A DNA stretch of 64,000 bases from Clitopilus passeckerianus. Its lineage: Eukaryota > Basidiomycota > Agaricomycetes > Agaricales > Entolomataceae. The position numbers were made by a program, and so were the translations under genes. The stretch is taken from assembly GCA_944990035.1 (NCBI GenBank), contig CALYLX010000006.1, forward strand, positions 28,738 to 92,737, read 5' to 3'. Below, one piece after another: positions 11,147-20,710 of the stretch. The notes beneath the pieces are model-generated. The model was not told the DNA's origin. It did no database searches and was given only the letters and a program-made list of their open reading frames with translations. The first letter of the stretch is position 1, and every line of letters begins with the position of its first letter.

Positions 11147-11205
11147 ACAGAGTCGGATATCTTTGTTGTATTCCCTACTACTACATATAGATGTTACATT
11201 TCGTT

Positions 11206-13428
11206 TCATTGTTCGTGGTCCAATTCTCCCAACACCAGCGGCCGAACCACCTGAGCCCAGTTATCTGCAAAAGTAGGCGCCAAAGCCCAATCCAACGAAT
11301 CTTCGCCTTTCTTGCTTGCACTCGGGGGTCTATACCGGTGTGATGCCTTGGCCGACTTGGTCAATGAGGAACGAAGTTGGTCAAGTCGGGGCGTGGAGGG
11401 GAACGTAGAGAGGAGAGATTCAAAGTGGTCTGCCAGCTGACTTGCGGTTTTGAATCTAAGGCCGTTTTCGCCGTCTTTGACCAGTTCACCGAGGCTATGA
11501 GGTATTGGTTAGTGGGAGGGTGCATGAGTGTAGAATAGTGGAGGAAACTGACCATTCAAAATCAAGAGCGCATACAGGCAACTTGCACCCGAACATATCA
11601 ACCACCTTCATTGGCAGGTCCATCTTTGAAGAGCTTTCATGGAGGGAAACTCCAATATCCGCCGAGCCTATAATTGATTCTCATGAGCTATGGTCTTCCT
11701 CTTTTATAAGTCTGGAAGAACTCACCGAGCAGGATGGGATACTGCTCCGCCTCAAGCCAAAGGCTGACACACCTAACATACTTCCACTGCGCCTGCAACC
11801 TCTCCACCTCCTTCATATATGCAGCCTTCATCGGTCCCTTACCCGTAACAATCACCAGCATCTTCGGAAGCCTCTTCGTATTCCCCGCCTGTGCAGCCAA
11901 ATCCCTACTTGCATGCACCCACTCCGTATCATCTCCGTTCCCATTGTCGGCGCCTGCATCAGCCACCTCCCTAGCCCGCATCTCGTACATCCCCATCGCA
12001 GCGAGCAATATACTGAAATCTTCATCCGCGGTCCAGCTCGTAGAGCTCACCACTAACGCTGGCCGGTCCTTCCTCAAGCTGGGCATCTTGATTTCCTCGT
12101 ACACTTGCCCGGAGGCTGGGATAGGTTTCTTTGGGAGAGGGCTGGGGCCGGTACCTGGACCATGTAGACCGGTAGCGCCTGGAGGGGGTGTACTGATGCT
12201 GGCACGGTGGGAGGCCGAGTGTACGGGTCGGCTGGATTGGGACGATGCGCTTTGGATGCCTGAAGCTCCTGAGGAGAATGGGGAGGGGGAAGGGGAGTGG
12301 GAGATCGTTGGGGAGGATGGGGTTGTATGCGTGAATGGGGTGGAGTAGGGTGCGTGGGATTCGGGGAAGAAGTCTTTAAGGGAGGTGTTGGCGATGAGGC
12401 TTGGTTTGAGGCTTAGAAAGAGCTGTGAATGAGGTTAGGTGTGGTCCGGAAAGGGTGTGGCAAGGGAGACTTACTTCGTGGATTTCTTGAGGTGAGGAGT
12501 GGTGGAAGTGGGCAGGAGGGCGGTCGTGGAAGACAAGTTTGTGTTGGCCCCTAAGGACGAAGATATGTCTGGTGTTTGGTTTGAGAGGATGAGAGAACGT
12601 ACTGCAAGTCCCATTTCTTGACTAGGTACTCCTTCATCGCATCCGTCACAAACAAGTGTGCATATGCCGTACAACCAAATGTTTTCTCGAACCTAACGCG
12701 AGTGTCAGCCCGCAGTTCCAGCTGTACACGATCAAGAACATACCAAGCTGCAATCCAAACAAATACATGGTTCTGTCCAAGCTTGAGAGCCAGGATACTA
12801 TACCCAAGATTATGCCAGTCAATGATAACCTTGCTGCCTCGTATAGTCCCAATCAGCCACGCAAGCGCAAGAGTGGGTATAGTCGGCGGATTCTATTCTC
12901 GTCCACACCGTGTTAACGTCACTATGTCATCACTATAGCCAAAGCCCAAGCCCTCACCTGGACAAGTATGAATTCTGGGGGTTTGGGTATCTCCAGGATA
13001 GAGACGTAGAGGATGGAGAATATTTGGTGTGCGATTTTGAGGGGTGCGAGGAGGACGAATGGGAGGAATTTGAGACTTGCGGGTGGTTCGGGGAGGTAGT
13101 GGATTTGAACGCGGGGGAGTCGCTCGAGTGCTGGGATTGGTTTTGAGCCTGTTCATCGTGCTTTTAGTCGCCTTCATCGTCCTGAGTGTCGTTGAAACGT
13201 ACCTCCATAGCCAACTAGATGAGTAACAAAGTTCGTTTCTGCAAAACATTGTGCATGATACATCATTCTGGGGCTTCTCCCAATATCACCGAGCACCACG
13301 ATGACCACGCTTCTCATAGAGTGGTACTCTCGTGGTTTCAGTACCCTCCATGTTGCATACACAGAGCCCACGAGAACGAGGAGCCAAGCTAAGCCAGAGA
13401 CGGAGATGGACACATCCTCCAGATTCAT
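11206..13428 (-). CDS. ALG1: ALG1, chitobiosyldiphosphodolichol beta-mannosyltransferase
   Basis: The start at 13428 (MNLEDVSIS) is followed by one hydrophobic anchor, [14 protein letters not shown], and the GT33 N-terminal motif [16 protein letters not shown]. Later exons give [45 protein letters not shown] and [15 protein letters not shown]. The C-terminal domain has [53 protein letters not shown] and [15 protein letters not shown]. The stop is at 11206. The enzyme adds the first mannose to GlcNAc2-PP-dolichol on the cytosolic face of the ER. Between the two halves (about 12090-12420) sits a Ser/Pro-rich insert of roughly 90-100 residues, making the protein about 600-630 residues, longer than human or yeast forms. 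An in-frame ATG at 13527 is possible, but 13428 places the anchor correctly. Confidence 0.93.
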
Positions 13429-13553
13429 TGTGGATTGAGTGTGATGTCCGATATCCGAAAAGTAAATGCCGACGGAAGGAGTGCCCTGATTAGTCAGCAC
13501 TTTTTTGAAGTCATCCGTTCCGGTCAAGCCTGAAGTTGGCGAGAACAGTCATC
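13429..13553. promoter_or_regulatory. Divergent promoter region, ALG1 / NFU1
   Basis: Only 125 bp separate the ALG1 and NFU1 start codons, so the two genes must share promoter sequence. No clear TATA box is visible. Confidence 0.4.
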
Positions 13554-14537
13554 ATGTCGTCGACCAGTGCTCTGAGGACAATTGCTAGGCTATCGACGAG
13601 AACAAAGCCTAGGTACTCTGCCTTGGCTACATCTTCTAAGAATTCCCTCTCTCCCGCTTTTATTCGTGCTCGGAATGCTTCGATACTAGCAGCCAACTCT
13701 TCTGGGCCGCTGCAAAGGGCAGCTTCTATTCAACGACCAAACCCACCACAAAGTGAGTACAATTGCGACAGCTCGACTGTACCGGTACTGACTACCTTCA
13801 GCTCGATCCATGTTTATCCAAACGGAATCCACACCCAACGACGACTCCCTCAAATTCATCCCTGGTGTTCCCGTCATGGAAACTGGCACCGCTGAATTCC
13901 TTGACACTCGTTCCGCTCTCTCTTCCCCCCTAGCCATCCGCCTAATGGGTGTTGAAGGCGTAACAGGGATCTTCTACGGTCCAGATTTCGTGACCGTCTC
14001 CAAAGACTCTTCCTCCGCTTGGCCAGTACTCAAACCCGAAATATACTCCATCCTCATGGAGTACTTCTCCTCTGGTCAACCTCTATTCAGAAGTGCTGAG
14101 GAGAGGGAGAATGCAGGGCCACAGGATACGAGGATATTGGATACGGATTCGGAGACGGTGGCGATGATTAAGGAGTTGCTTGAGACGAGGGTGAGGCCTG
14201 CGATTATGGAGGATGGAGGGGATATCGAGTTCCGAGGGTTTGATGAGAGCGAGGGTGGGACCGGGTTGGTGAGGGTCAAGCTAAAGGGAAGTTGTAGGGG
14301 GTGCTCGAGTAGCACGGTCACGTTGAAGAGTGGGATTGAGAGGATGATGATGCATTATATCCCGGAGGTCAAGGGTGTTGAGCAGGTTTGTGTTGTGTCT
14401 GATTCTCTACCTCCTTACTGACTGAAATATAGGTTCTGGACGAGGAAGAAGAAATCGCACTCAACGAATTTGAAAAGCTTGAAAAGCGTCTCGGCAGCCA
14501 ACCGGCCGAAGGGGCCTCCAAAAAGGACTCTGAGTAA
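13554..14537 (+). CDS. NFU1: Mitochondrial iron-sulfur cluster scaffold NFU1
   Basis: The N-terminus (MSSTSALRTIARLSTRTKPR) is rich in Arg, Ser and Ala and lacks acids, as expected of a mitochondrial presequence. An intron at about 13752-13800 joins it to TRSMFIQTESTPNDDSLKF, the start of the Nfu N domain, which runs to MEYFSSGQPLF. The NifU C-terminal domain follows: LLETRVRPAIMEDGGDIEF and the cluster-binding CRGC in KLKGSCRGCSSSTVTLKSG. A second intron near 14390-14432 separates a short acidic tail ending at 14537. Length is about 295 residues, normal for the family. NFU1 delivers 4Fe-4S clusters to lipoate synthase and respiratory proteins. An upstream in-frame ATG at 13536 is an alternative start. 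Confidence 0.95.
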
Positions 14538-15176
14538 GACTCTATACCCCTCCCTGCCGTAAATGCCTCAGACCTCTCAACAATGCCGTATAGCATGTCG
14601 CAGTACATGTCGGTGTAGAACACCCAAGAATAGAGGCTTTAACACCAATGGCCCGACTGCCGTGCTCACGCGGACCACCCACTCCAAACCGCTAGGCACC
14701 AGTGCCTCCACCGCGAGACTTTCAAGCTGGTATTGGTCCTCGGATTGATTTCTATCAGTAAATCTGGGGAAGGAGAGTCGGCTTCAACATTCAATGTGCC
14801 CTGGACAAGGTACTGGAGGCGCTGGAAAGTAGTAGACCTTTATCCCATTAGTACTAGCCTAATACCATGTAATTGAATGTCACCCCAACTTGCAACAAAC
14901 GTGTGCATTCGATTGACTGATTTTGTCCTGCTGACCCTCTTCCATGCCATTTATTCGCCAAGCGCTTCCGTCGCTTACCGGATGGACCCTGTGAGCTGCT
15001 GACATAATCGGCCATCGTTCCCCTTGCACAGTGACGTGCTCAGACTGGTATATAGAGACGGCTATTCTCCAGGGTTTGCCCGTTTCCCCGTGTCTGCTGC
15101 ATACCACGACCAGTACATCTTGTCGTTGCTTCCCTCTGTACACTCAAGGCTTCGTGCAGTGGGCTCGAAGTAAACG
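14538..15176. other. Intergenic between NFU1 and the copper-fist gene
   Basis: Probable NFU1 3' UTR and promoter of the next gene. A TATATAGAG sequence near 15050 could be a TATA element about 125 bp upstream of the copper-fist start. No coding sequence recognised. Confidence 0.4.
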
Positions 15177-16785
15177 ATGGTATGTGTTTTGATCATGCAG
15201 GCTAAAGAAACGTTGATTCGAATCTGGATTCATAGGTCTTCGTTAATAGCAAGAAATTTGCCTGGTAAGGGCCTTCTTCATCCCCTCTTCTCACACGCCA
15301 CCATTAATTCTGATCTCATCACCTTCGTGTTCACAGTGAATCATGTATAAAAGGACACCGCTCCTCATCATGCAGCCATACCGACCGACCATTATACGAG
15401 ATCAAGAAAAAGGGAAGACCAGTATCGCAGTGCGAGAAGTGTAGAGAGCTCAGGCAGAGCAAGAGGGTGCATTCGAAATGCACATGTAACGTTGGCAAGG
15501 AGAAGGGGAAGGAGACCGCTGCAAAGACGACTGCGAGACGTAGGTGCTCACCCCCGAAACAGCGCATAGCGAAATTAACGCATATACCTGTCTGCACAGC
15601 TCCCAGATTCCGTCACATCGCGCCCGCTCTACCGAACGGTTTGCAGGATGTAATGAAGGTTTCCGGATCTGGATCACCCCTTCCCGTCGATGTCCGGCAG
15701 CGTGGTATGCAGCTTGGACATTTCAGTGCTTATAGTAATCTGATGTTTCACCTCTAGTGGACACCCTTCTCAATCCTTGCCACTGCAAGAGCGTCTGGAA
15801 ATGCCAATGTCGCTCAGACGGATCCCCCGGTCCTCACAGCAGGGCAAGTTCTGCAGGTCTGGATGCGCTTGCTCGGGCCGCAGCTGGCTTGGAGCTGGCA
15901 GCACCTACACCGACCAGGGCATCCGGTCCCCGTACCATCAAGAAGGCTGGTAATAAACGATTACCCTCACGGCCTGCGTCGCCTTCGAATGCTCCCAGTC
16001 GTGGTGGCTGCGGATCATGCTGTTCCTCCAAAAAGAGGAGAAAGAACTCGAGTGTAGAACCCGAGAAGGGACCTGAATTGCCGCCGTTGCTCTTTGATGA
16101 GATTTTCTCGTCAACTTCTGCGCCTACCCTGCCGACAATCAGCGTCCCGACGTTTGACACCATGCCACCAATGAGCGCCATGCACTCAATTGCTGGTACA
16201 GGGTGTACGTGTGGTATAACGTGCGCATGCCCGGGATGTGTGGAGCATAGAGGCAAAGATCATGCATCAAATACTCACAAGGACTGTGCCGATGGATGTG
16301 GAACTTGTGTTGACCACAACCAGGTTGAGCTGCCGAGCAACGCTGTGGTCGCAAGCACTTCAGTGGCTTCCTCCTCGTCGGCATCTTCACAGTCGAGCAC
16401 AAATTTCCTCGATGCCTTCTTCGCACGTGCCGCATCTCTTCCCCAGCCACCCTCTCCTCGTCTCCGTGTTTCGACCATCTCGCTAGACCCGACTAATATC
16501 ACCATCTACCCTGACATCGCATTCTCTAATACCTTCTCAGCAGCGTCGTCAAAGCTGGGGGTGGGACGAGCCTTTGGATTGATAAATGTACCGAAGTTGG
16601 AGTGCTGTGGTGGATCGTGTGGTTGCCCAAGTGGGATGTGTGGGTGCGGCGAGAAATGCGATGGGTGTTGTTCGGAGCATTTGGAGAAGATGGATGAGGA
16701 GCAGGCAAGGACAGAGACTGTGGAGGTGCCTGTAGCGGCACCGTTAACGGTTCCGGTGAGGAGCTGCTGTGCTGGGAAGGCGTAA
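15177..16785 (+). CDS. Copper-fist transcription factor (ACE1/MAC1/CUF1 family)
   Basis: The first coding exon is just the ATG at 15177-15179; an intron (GTATGT...CATAG, 15180-15235) then joins VFVNSKKFAC. The copper-fist domain is complete: the zinc ligands of CESCIKGHRSSSCSH, the KKGRP minor-groove hook, QCEKCRELRQSKR and the CTC copper-regulatory end. Later exons carry the conserved LNPCHCKSVWKCQC, then a long Ser/Pro-rich region, a Cys-rich repeat CTCGITCACPGC near 16203-16240 and another, CCGGSCGCPSGMCGCGEKC, near 16600-16660, before the stop at 16785. Cys-rich repeats like these bind Cu(I) in Mac1/Cuf1 proteins and set activity. Expected role: nuclear control of copper uptake or detoxification genes; which of the two cannot be decided here. 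The AA9 copper enzyme lies 2 kb downstream. Confidence 0.92.
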
Positions 16786-16889
16786 AGTTGGGTGTCGTTT
16801 ATATGTTCGTGTATGTTTATGATTTTTCGAGGATTTTTCCATTCCCTTTTGGTATCAAGGCGCACATATCTGGGTCCTCATACTATCTC

Positions 16890-17625
16890 TATTTCTCAGT
16901 TATTTGCTGTATGTTTCTCTCACAATGTTGTATGAGTAGGATTAGGCTCGAGCAAGCCTGGAGAATAAAATAATCAAGCCCTCACTCAGATCTTAGAAGT
17001 TCGGCCTGAGGCCATTTCCGATCCGATTCCGAGGTCATAGCCACACTTTTCCGAGTCCAAGTCAGCCACCATTCGGAGGCTCAACAAAATCAAGAAACGC
17101 CTCCATGGAATTGGGCGAATATGATATGGTTTCGGGGTGCAAGATGGCCCAGCTCTTGGTCTTAGGTCCTCCGGCTGTGACGCCTCTAGGATCTTGACTT
17201 GGGTATCTTGTTAGAGCGGGTTACTGTGATCATTTCATCATCTGGGCGACTCACTAAGTTGATTGTACTCCTCTTGGTCTTGGGTATTCTTCTGGTTCTA
17301 GTTCTGGCTTCTTGAAATTACTGGCGGTCACTTGCTGTTCTAAACCTTGGCTATGATGATACTTGATAACTTGGATGCTCGCTCTGGGACTTGAACTGGA
17401 TAAACGACTTGTACTTGAACTGGGGCTTGAATATCTGGCTGGTTGGTGAATTCTCTACGAACTTGGGCGAGCTACTAGATCAAGACAGAAATTCCTTCAA
17501 GCTACGAAACCGTCAAACCGCAACAAGGATCAAGTAACGACAGCAGCAACAGCAAAAGACAGGCAGCCTCAAGAGAGGGAGCTGAATTGTATAACATAAA
17601 GTGGGTGTTTCTTTTGCTTGAGGAC
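16890..17625 (+). repeat. Dispersed repeat, copy A (about 730 bp)
   Basis: This stretch resembles 25880-26595 in the same orientation. Shared blocks include a TATTTGCT...ATGTTTCT start, GAGCAAGCCTG/CAAGCAAGCCTG, CATAGCCACACT, GCAAGATGGCCCAGCTCTT, ATCTGGGCGACTCACT, GTTCT(A/G)AACCTTGGCTATG, CTTCAAGCTACGAAACTGTC and an end with ATAACATAAAGTGGGTGTTT. Identity by eye is about 75-80% with small indels. No protein-coding content and no clear terminal inverted repeats were found. It starts about 105 bp after the copper-fist stop, so it may contribute to that gene's 3' UTR. It could be a solo LTR or a non-autonomous element. Confidence 0.6.
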
Positions 17626-17898
17626 TTGAGTAGGCCAGGATGCTTATGTCTACGTAGCTCTAGGTAATGCATTCACTGACGGCATATCTACACTATTCCT
17701 AGGGCCGCGGCCTCTGCAATTGACCGACATCACTCTGTTGAAGTAGTACGTACGTCTTATCCACCTATTTCTCTTGTATTACCATGTGAGCTGTTTTCGC
17801 CTTCCGGTGCGTTAATACAAGCTGAGGGAAGCACGTGGCGTCCGATTATCTTACAACCATAGTAGACCCTCGGTTCGTGCTCTTCGCCGAACTATTGA

Positions 17899-18546
17899 AT
17901 GTGCAAAGCTGATCGTGTGTGCAGTGCTTCGGTCATTCCCCGATCACACATTCTCAAGATAAACTTCTTCGGGGTCAAGACGCCTTCGTGTAACCAACCG
18001 ATAGCTCAAAAATGGCGCACAGTTGACAGTGGCTCTCATAAAGCCACCGCTGAAAATCTTCAGGCTGAGGTGGACGGATCGCGGGAACACCTGCGCAAAG
18101 CCAAGTCGGTCATCGGCCAACTACGTCACACGGGACAGCATTCTCGAGACGCCAATGAGTCGTTGGCTGGCGTTAACCAAGGCAAAATTAGGGAATCGGC
18201 ACCGGTGAACACAACGGAGATAGACAGAAAAGAAGCGGAACAGGATTTTAGACTCGCGTTCCTCGATCATGTCTTTGCTTCCGGCATTGAATTGTACCCT
18301 TGGACTCAGTCGACTCTGTTGCTAGTTTCGGACACCCTTGACCGATCTGTATTCCAAGTGAATACAGTAATGCCCTGCCGAGGCTTCTTCCACCTGGAAA
18401 TGCTCCGAGGACTGTACTTCACTCGCGGGGACGACATGTTCGTTAGCGAGGTATTTCCTACTAATTTTCCGGCGCATCGACGTCGGAGAATGGCCTCGTC
18501 AATCAACGTGGGGGATCTGCATCATTTGACTCTATTTGCACGATGA
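17899..18546 (+). CDS. Hypothetical protein, intronless 215-codon frame
   Basis: This is the longest uninterrupted frame in the region between the copper-fist gene and the LPMO. Residues about 45-75 (KATAENLQAEVDGSREHL and following) look like a coiled coil. No family, signal peptide or membrane segment is recognised, and the start is uncertain. It sits just after repeat copy A, so it may be part of a decayed mobile element or chance open sequence. Confidence 0.25.
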   Translation: MCKADRVCSASVIPRSHILKINFFGVKTPSCNQPIAQKWRTVDSGSHKATAENLQAEVDGSREHLRKAKSVIGQLRHTGQHSRDANESLAGVNQGKIRESAPVNTTEIDRKEAEQDFRLAFLDHVFASGIELYPWTQSTLLLVSDTLDRSVFQVNTVMPCRGFFHLEMLRGLYFTRGDDMFVSEVFPTNFPAHRRRRMASSINVGDLHHLTLFAR

Positions 18547-18766
18547 TTGTATCAATCTATGCCTTCGGTCGAACGTCATGGTCCACTGGTGGTTGCATTT
18601 TCGTTCTCTTCGCTCAGCATGTAGACCGGCTTTGGCAACGACACGACCCACTTGAGCGCCTCAGAGGTCGCAATAAAGTGGGTAGGACCGCTACAAAGCT
18701 ATTATCTTGATGCGACAATTATGCGAGGCAGATTGGCCTCTTGCTGGGACCTAGACTTGAATTTGG

Positions 18767-18773
18767 TATAAAA
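18767..18773 (+). promoter_or_regulatory. TATA box of the AA9 LPMO gene
   Basis: TATAAAA lies about 65-70 bp upstream of the ATG at 18838, in a good position for a regulated secreted-enzyme gene. Confidence 0.55.
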
Positions 18774-18837
18774 ACCAGTCCTTGGTGAGCCTCTCTACTC
18801 AACAAAATCTGTTCAGACTTTCTTGCGACTTCTCAAC

Positions 18838-19915
18838 ATGCAACTCAAGGCTCTTGTTGTTCTTGCTGCCACCGCTGCCACTGCCGTAGCCCACGCCACC
18901 GTTTGGGGTGTCTGGGTCAACGGCGTCAGCCAAGGTAGCGGCGTAGGAAACTACGTACATGTTTCTGCCGCTACAATGACTGGGCAACTTCACTTACACT
19001 GTTGCCACCTCAGATTCGGTCTCCCCCGAACAACAACCCGGTCAAGGACCTCAAGTCCGGCGCGACTGCCTGCAATGTCAACAACAACCGTACGCATATT
19101 ACAGTACTGACAATGTGGAAAAAAATAACGTTGATGTAGCCGTTGGAGGCTGGGTCTCCGTCAGGGCAGGCGATAAGCTGACATTCGAGTGGCAGCATGA
19201 CAGGTAAGGCTATCAAGGAGTTGCTCAGAAGCTCCAGTCTTGACAATGTCCTCTCAGGCGCAACGATGATATTATTGCTTCCTCTCACCATGGTCCCAGT
19301 AAGCTATTTTCCGAATGGTATCACCACCTTCAGTCAGCTTATGCGTGTCTCTAACAGTTCAAGTCTATATTGCACCTGCTTCCTCTGGTGGTTATGGTGC
19401 CGTCTGGACCAAGATCTTCTCAGACACGGCTCAGGGCAATTCCTGGGCTGTCGACCGTTTGATCTCGGCTCACGGTCAGCACAGCGTCATCGTACCCCAA
19501 ATCCCCGCCGGGGACTATCTCTTCCGAGGTCAGTTGTTTTCTACGAGTAAGATTCAAGGATTCCATGTTAAGGCTATCTTTAGTTGAGATTCTCGCTCTT
19601 CACGAAGCCGACGCCCTCTATTCTCAGAACCCTGTTCGAGGATTGCAGATGTACCCGAGCTGCGCACAGATTCGAGTTACCGCTGGTGGAAACCAGTCTC
19701 CTCCTGGTGGTACTTCCTTCCCAGGTAAAGTGGATTCATGATGCCATCCCTCGCCCTATGCTCACCATGGTTTATAAGGTACCTACCAAGACTCCACGCC
19801 TGGCATCCAATGGAACCTCTACAATGGGCAATCCCCGACCAACTACCGTGCACCCGGCCCTGCAGTCTGGTCTGATGCCGCTGGCGGATCCATTGGTCAG
19901 GTCGGAAATGCTTAA
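18838..19915 (+). CDS. Secreted AA9 lytic polysaccharide monooxygenase
   Basis: Seven exons spliced by hand give 247 residues. Residues 1-18 ([18 protein letters not shown]) are a signal peptide whose cleavage leaves His19 as the new N-terminus, the first copper ligand of the histidine brace ([11 protein letters not shown]). The second brace histidine is in SSHHGP (residues 94-98). The axial tyrosine is Tyr179 in [10 protein letters not shown], and the active-site neighbourhood includes ILALHEA. Cysteines in ATACNV and PSCAQI can form the conserved disulfide. There is no carbohydrate-binding module; the protein ends GSIGQVGNA after an AA9-type C-terminus ([13 protein letters not shown]). AA9 enzymes cleave cellulose or related glycans oxidatively, using copper and H2O2 or O2. 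Regiospecificity cannot be read from sequence by eye. Confidence 0.95.
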
Positions 19916-20095
19916 GTAGCACTGGTTTTACAGAGCTGGTTGGGATTGAAAATTGAAATTCCTGTAACGATTTGTATGTTTTTGTTTTTCGTCCGGTATT
20001 CTCTATATTGTTTTGCCATTGTTGTAGATCAACTACATTCTATTCCCTGGAACCAATACTTGGCTGATATCTGAGACTAAGCAATGTAATTTGTC

Positions 20096-20187
20096 GTGTG
20101 CGGGGCCGAAGATTATGGCAGAGTTGCCAGAGTTGCCAAAGTTGGCAATCGTCCCCACTGCGAGGCTACAATCTTCGACCGGCACAC
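20096..20187. repeat. Imperfect inverted repeat downstream of the LPMO gene
   Basis: The left arm, 20096-20116 (GTGTGCGGGGCCGAAGATTA...), pairs with the right arm, 20168-20187, whose reverse complement reads GTGTGCCGGTCGAAGATTGT. About 17 of 20 positions match, with a 50 bp spacer. The spacer itself contains TTGCCAAAGTTGGCAA, a second small palindrome. It lies about 180 bp past the LPMO stop. Confidence 0.45.
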
Positions 20188-20584
20188 TCCGAATCTAGCT
20201 TGACATGCAAACACTTAGGCCGCTCGCTTTGTCCTCTCAAGTCCGAATTTCGGACCACACCTGTCCTTGAGTGATTCGCCGTATGTTGCTATCAGCACGC
20301 CACACAACACCGCACAGTGCCATAAGTCAACGGCATGCACGACCATGACTACTATCGCTCTGAATGTTCAACGAAATACAACACATTCGCAAACGCGGGC
20401 ATTGTTTGTGTTGTCAGGTTCAAATATGGACCTCCTCTCGTCTGTGTATAATTGTCTTAGATCTCAAATCAAGCTTTGGCTAGTCGGCAAGCTGGAATCT
20501 CTGGGGCATTTCTTGTGAATACTGCCAGCCTTGCTTGCTAACCGTCTCGGTGACTGGCATTGACTACAGTCTGCTGGTACTAAA

Positions 20585-20710
20585 ACTCTCTTTTGACGAT
20601 ACTTGAATACTCGGGTGCTCACTGAGGAACTTGAATCCGAGTCGGTGCTCGTATACGGCTGGCTGGTGACCGAATACAATAAAGTGGTGCTGCTTTTTGC
20701 TCGTAAAATC
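20585..20710 (+). repeat. Dispersed repeat, degenerate partial copy C
   Basis: Blocks such as GATACTTGAATACTCGGGTGCTC, CTTGAATCCGAG and GGCTGGCTGGTGA, followed by ATAAAGTGGTG, mirror the 3' third of copy A (17355-17620) in the same order, with a large internal deletion. Similarity is judged by eye only. Confidence 0.35.
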
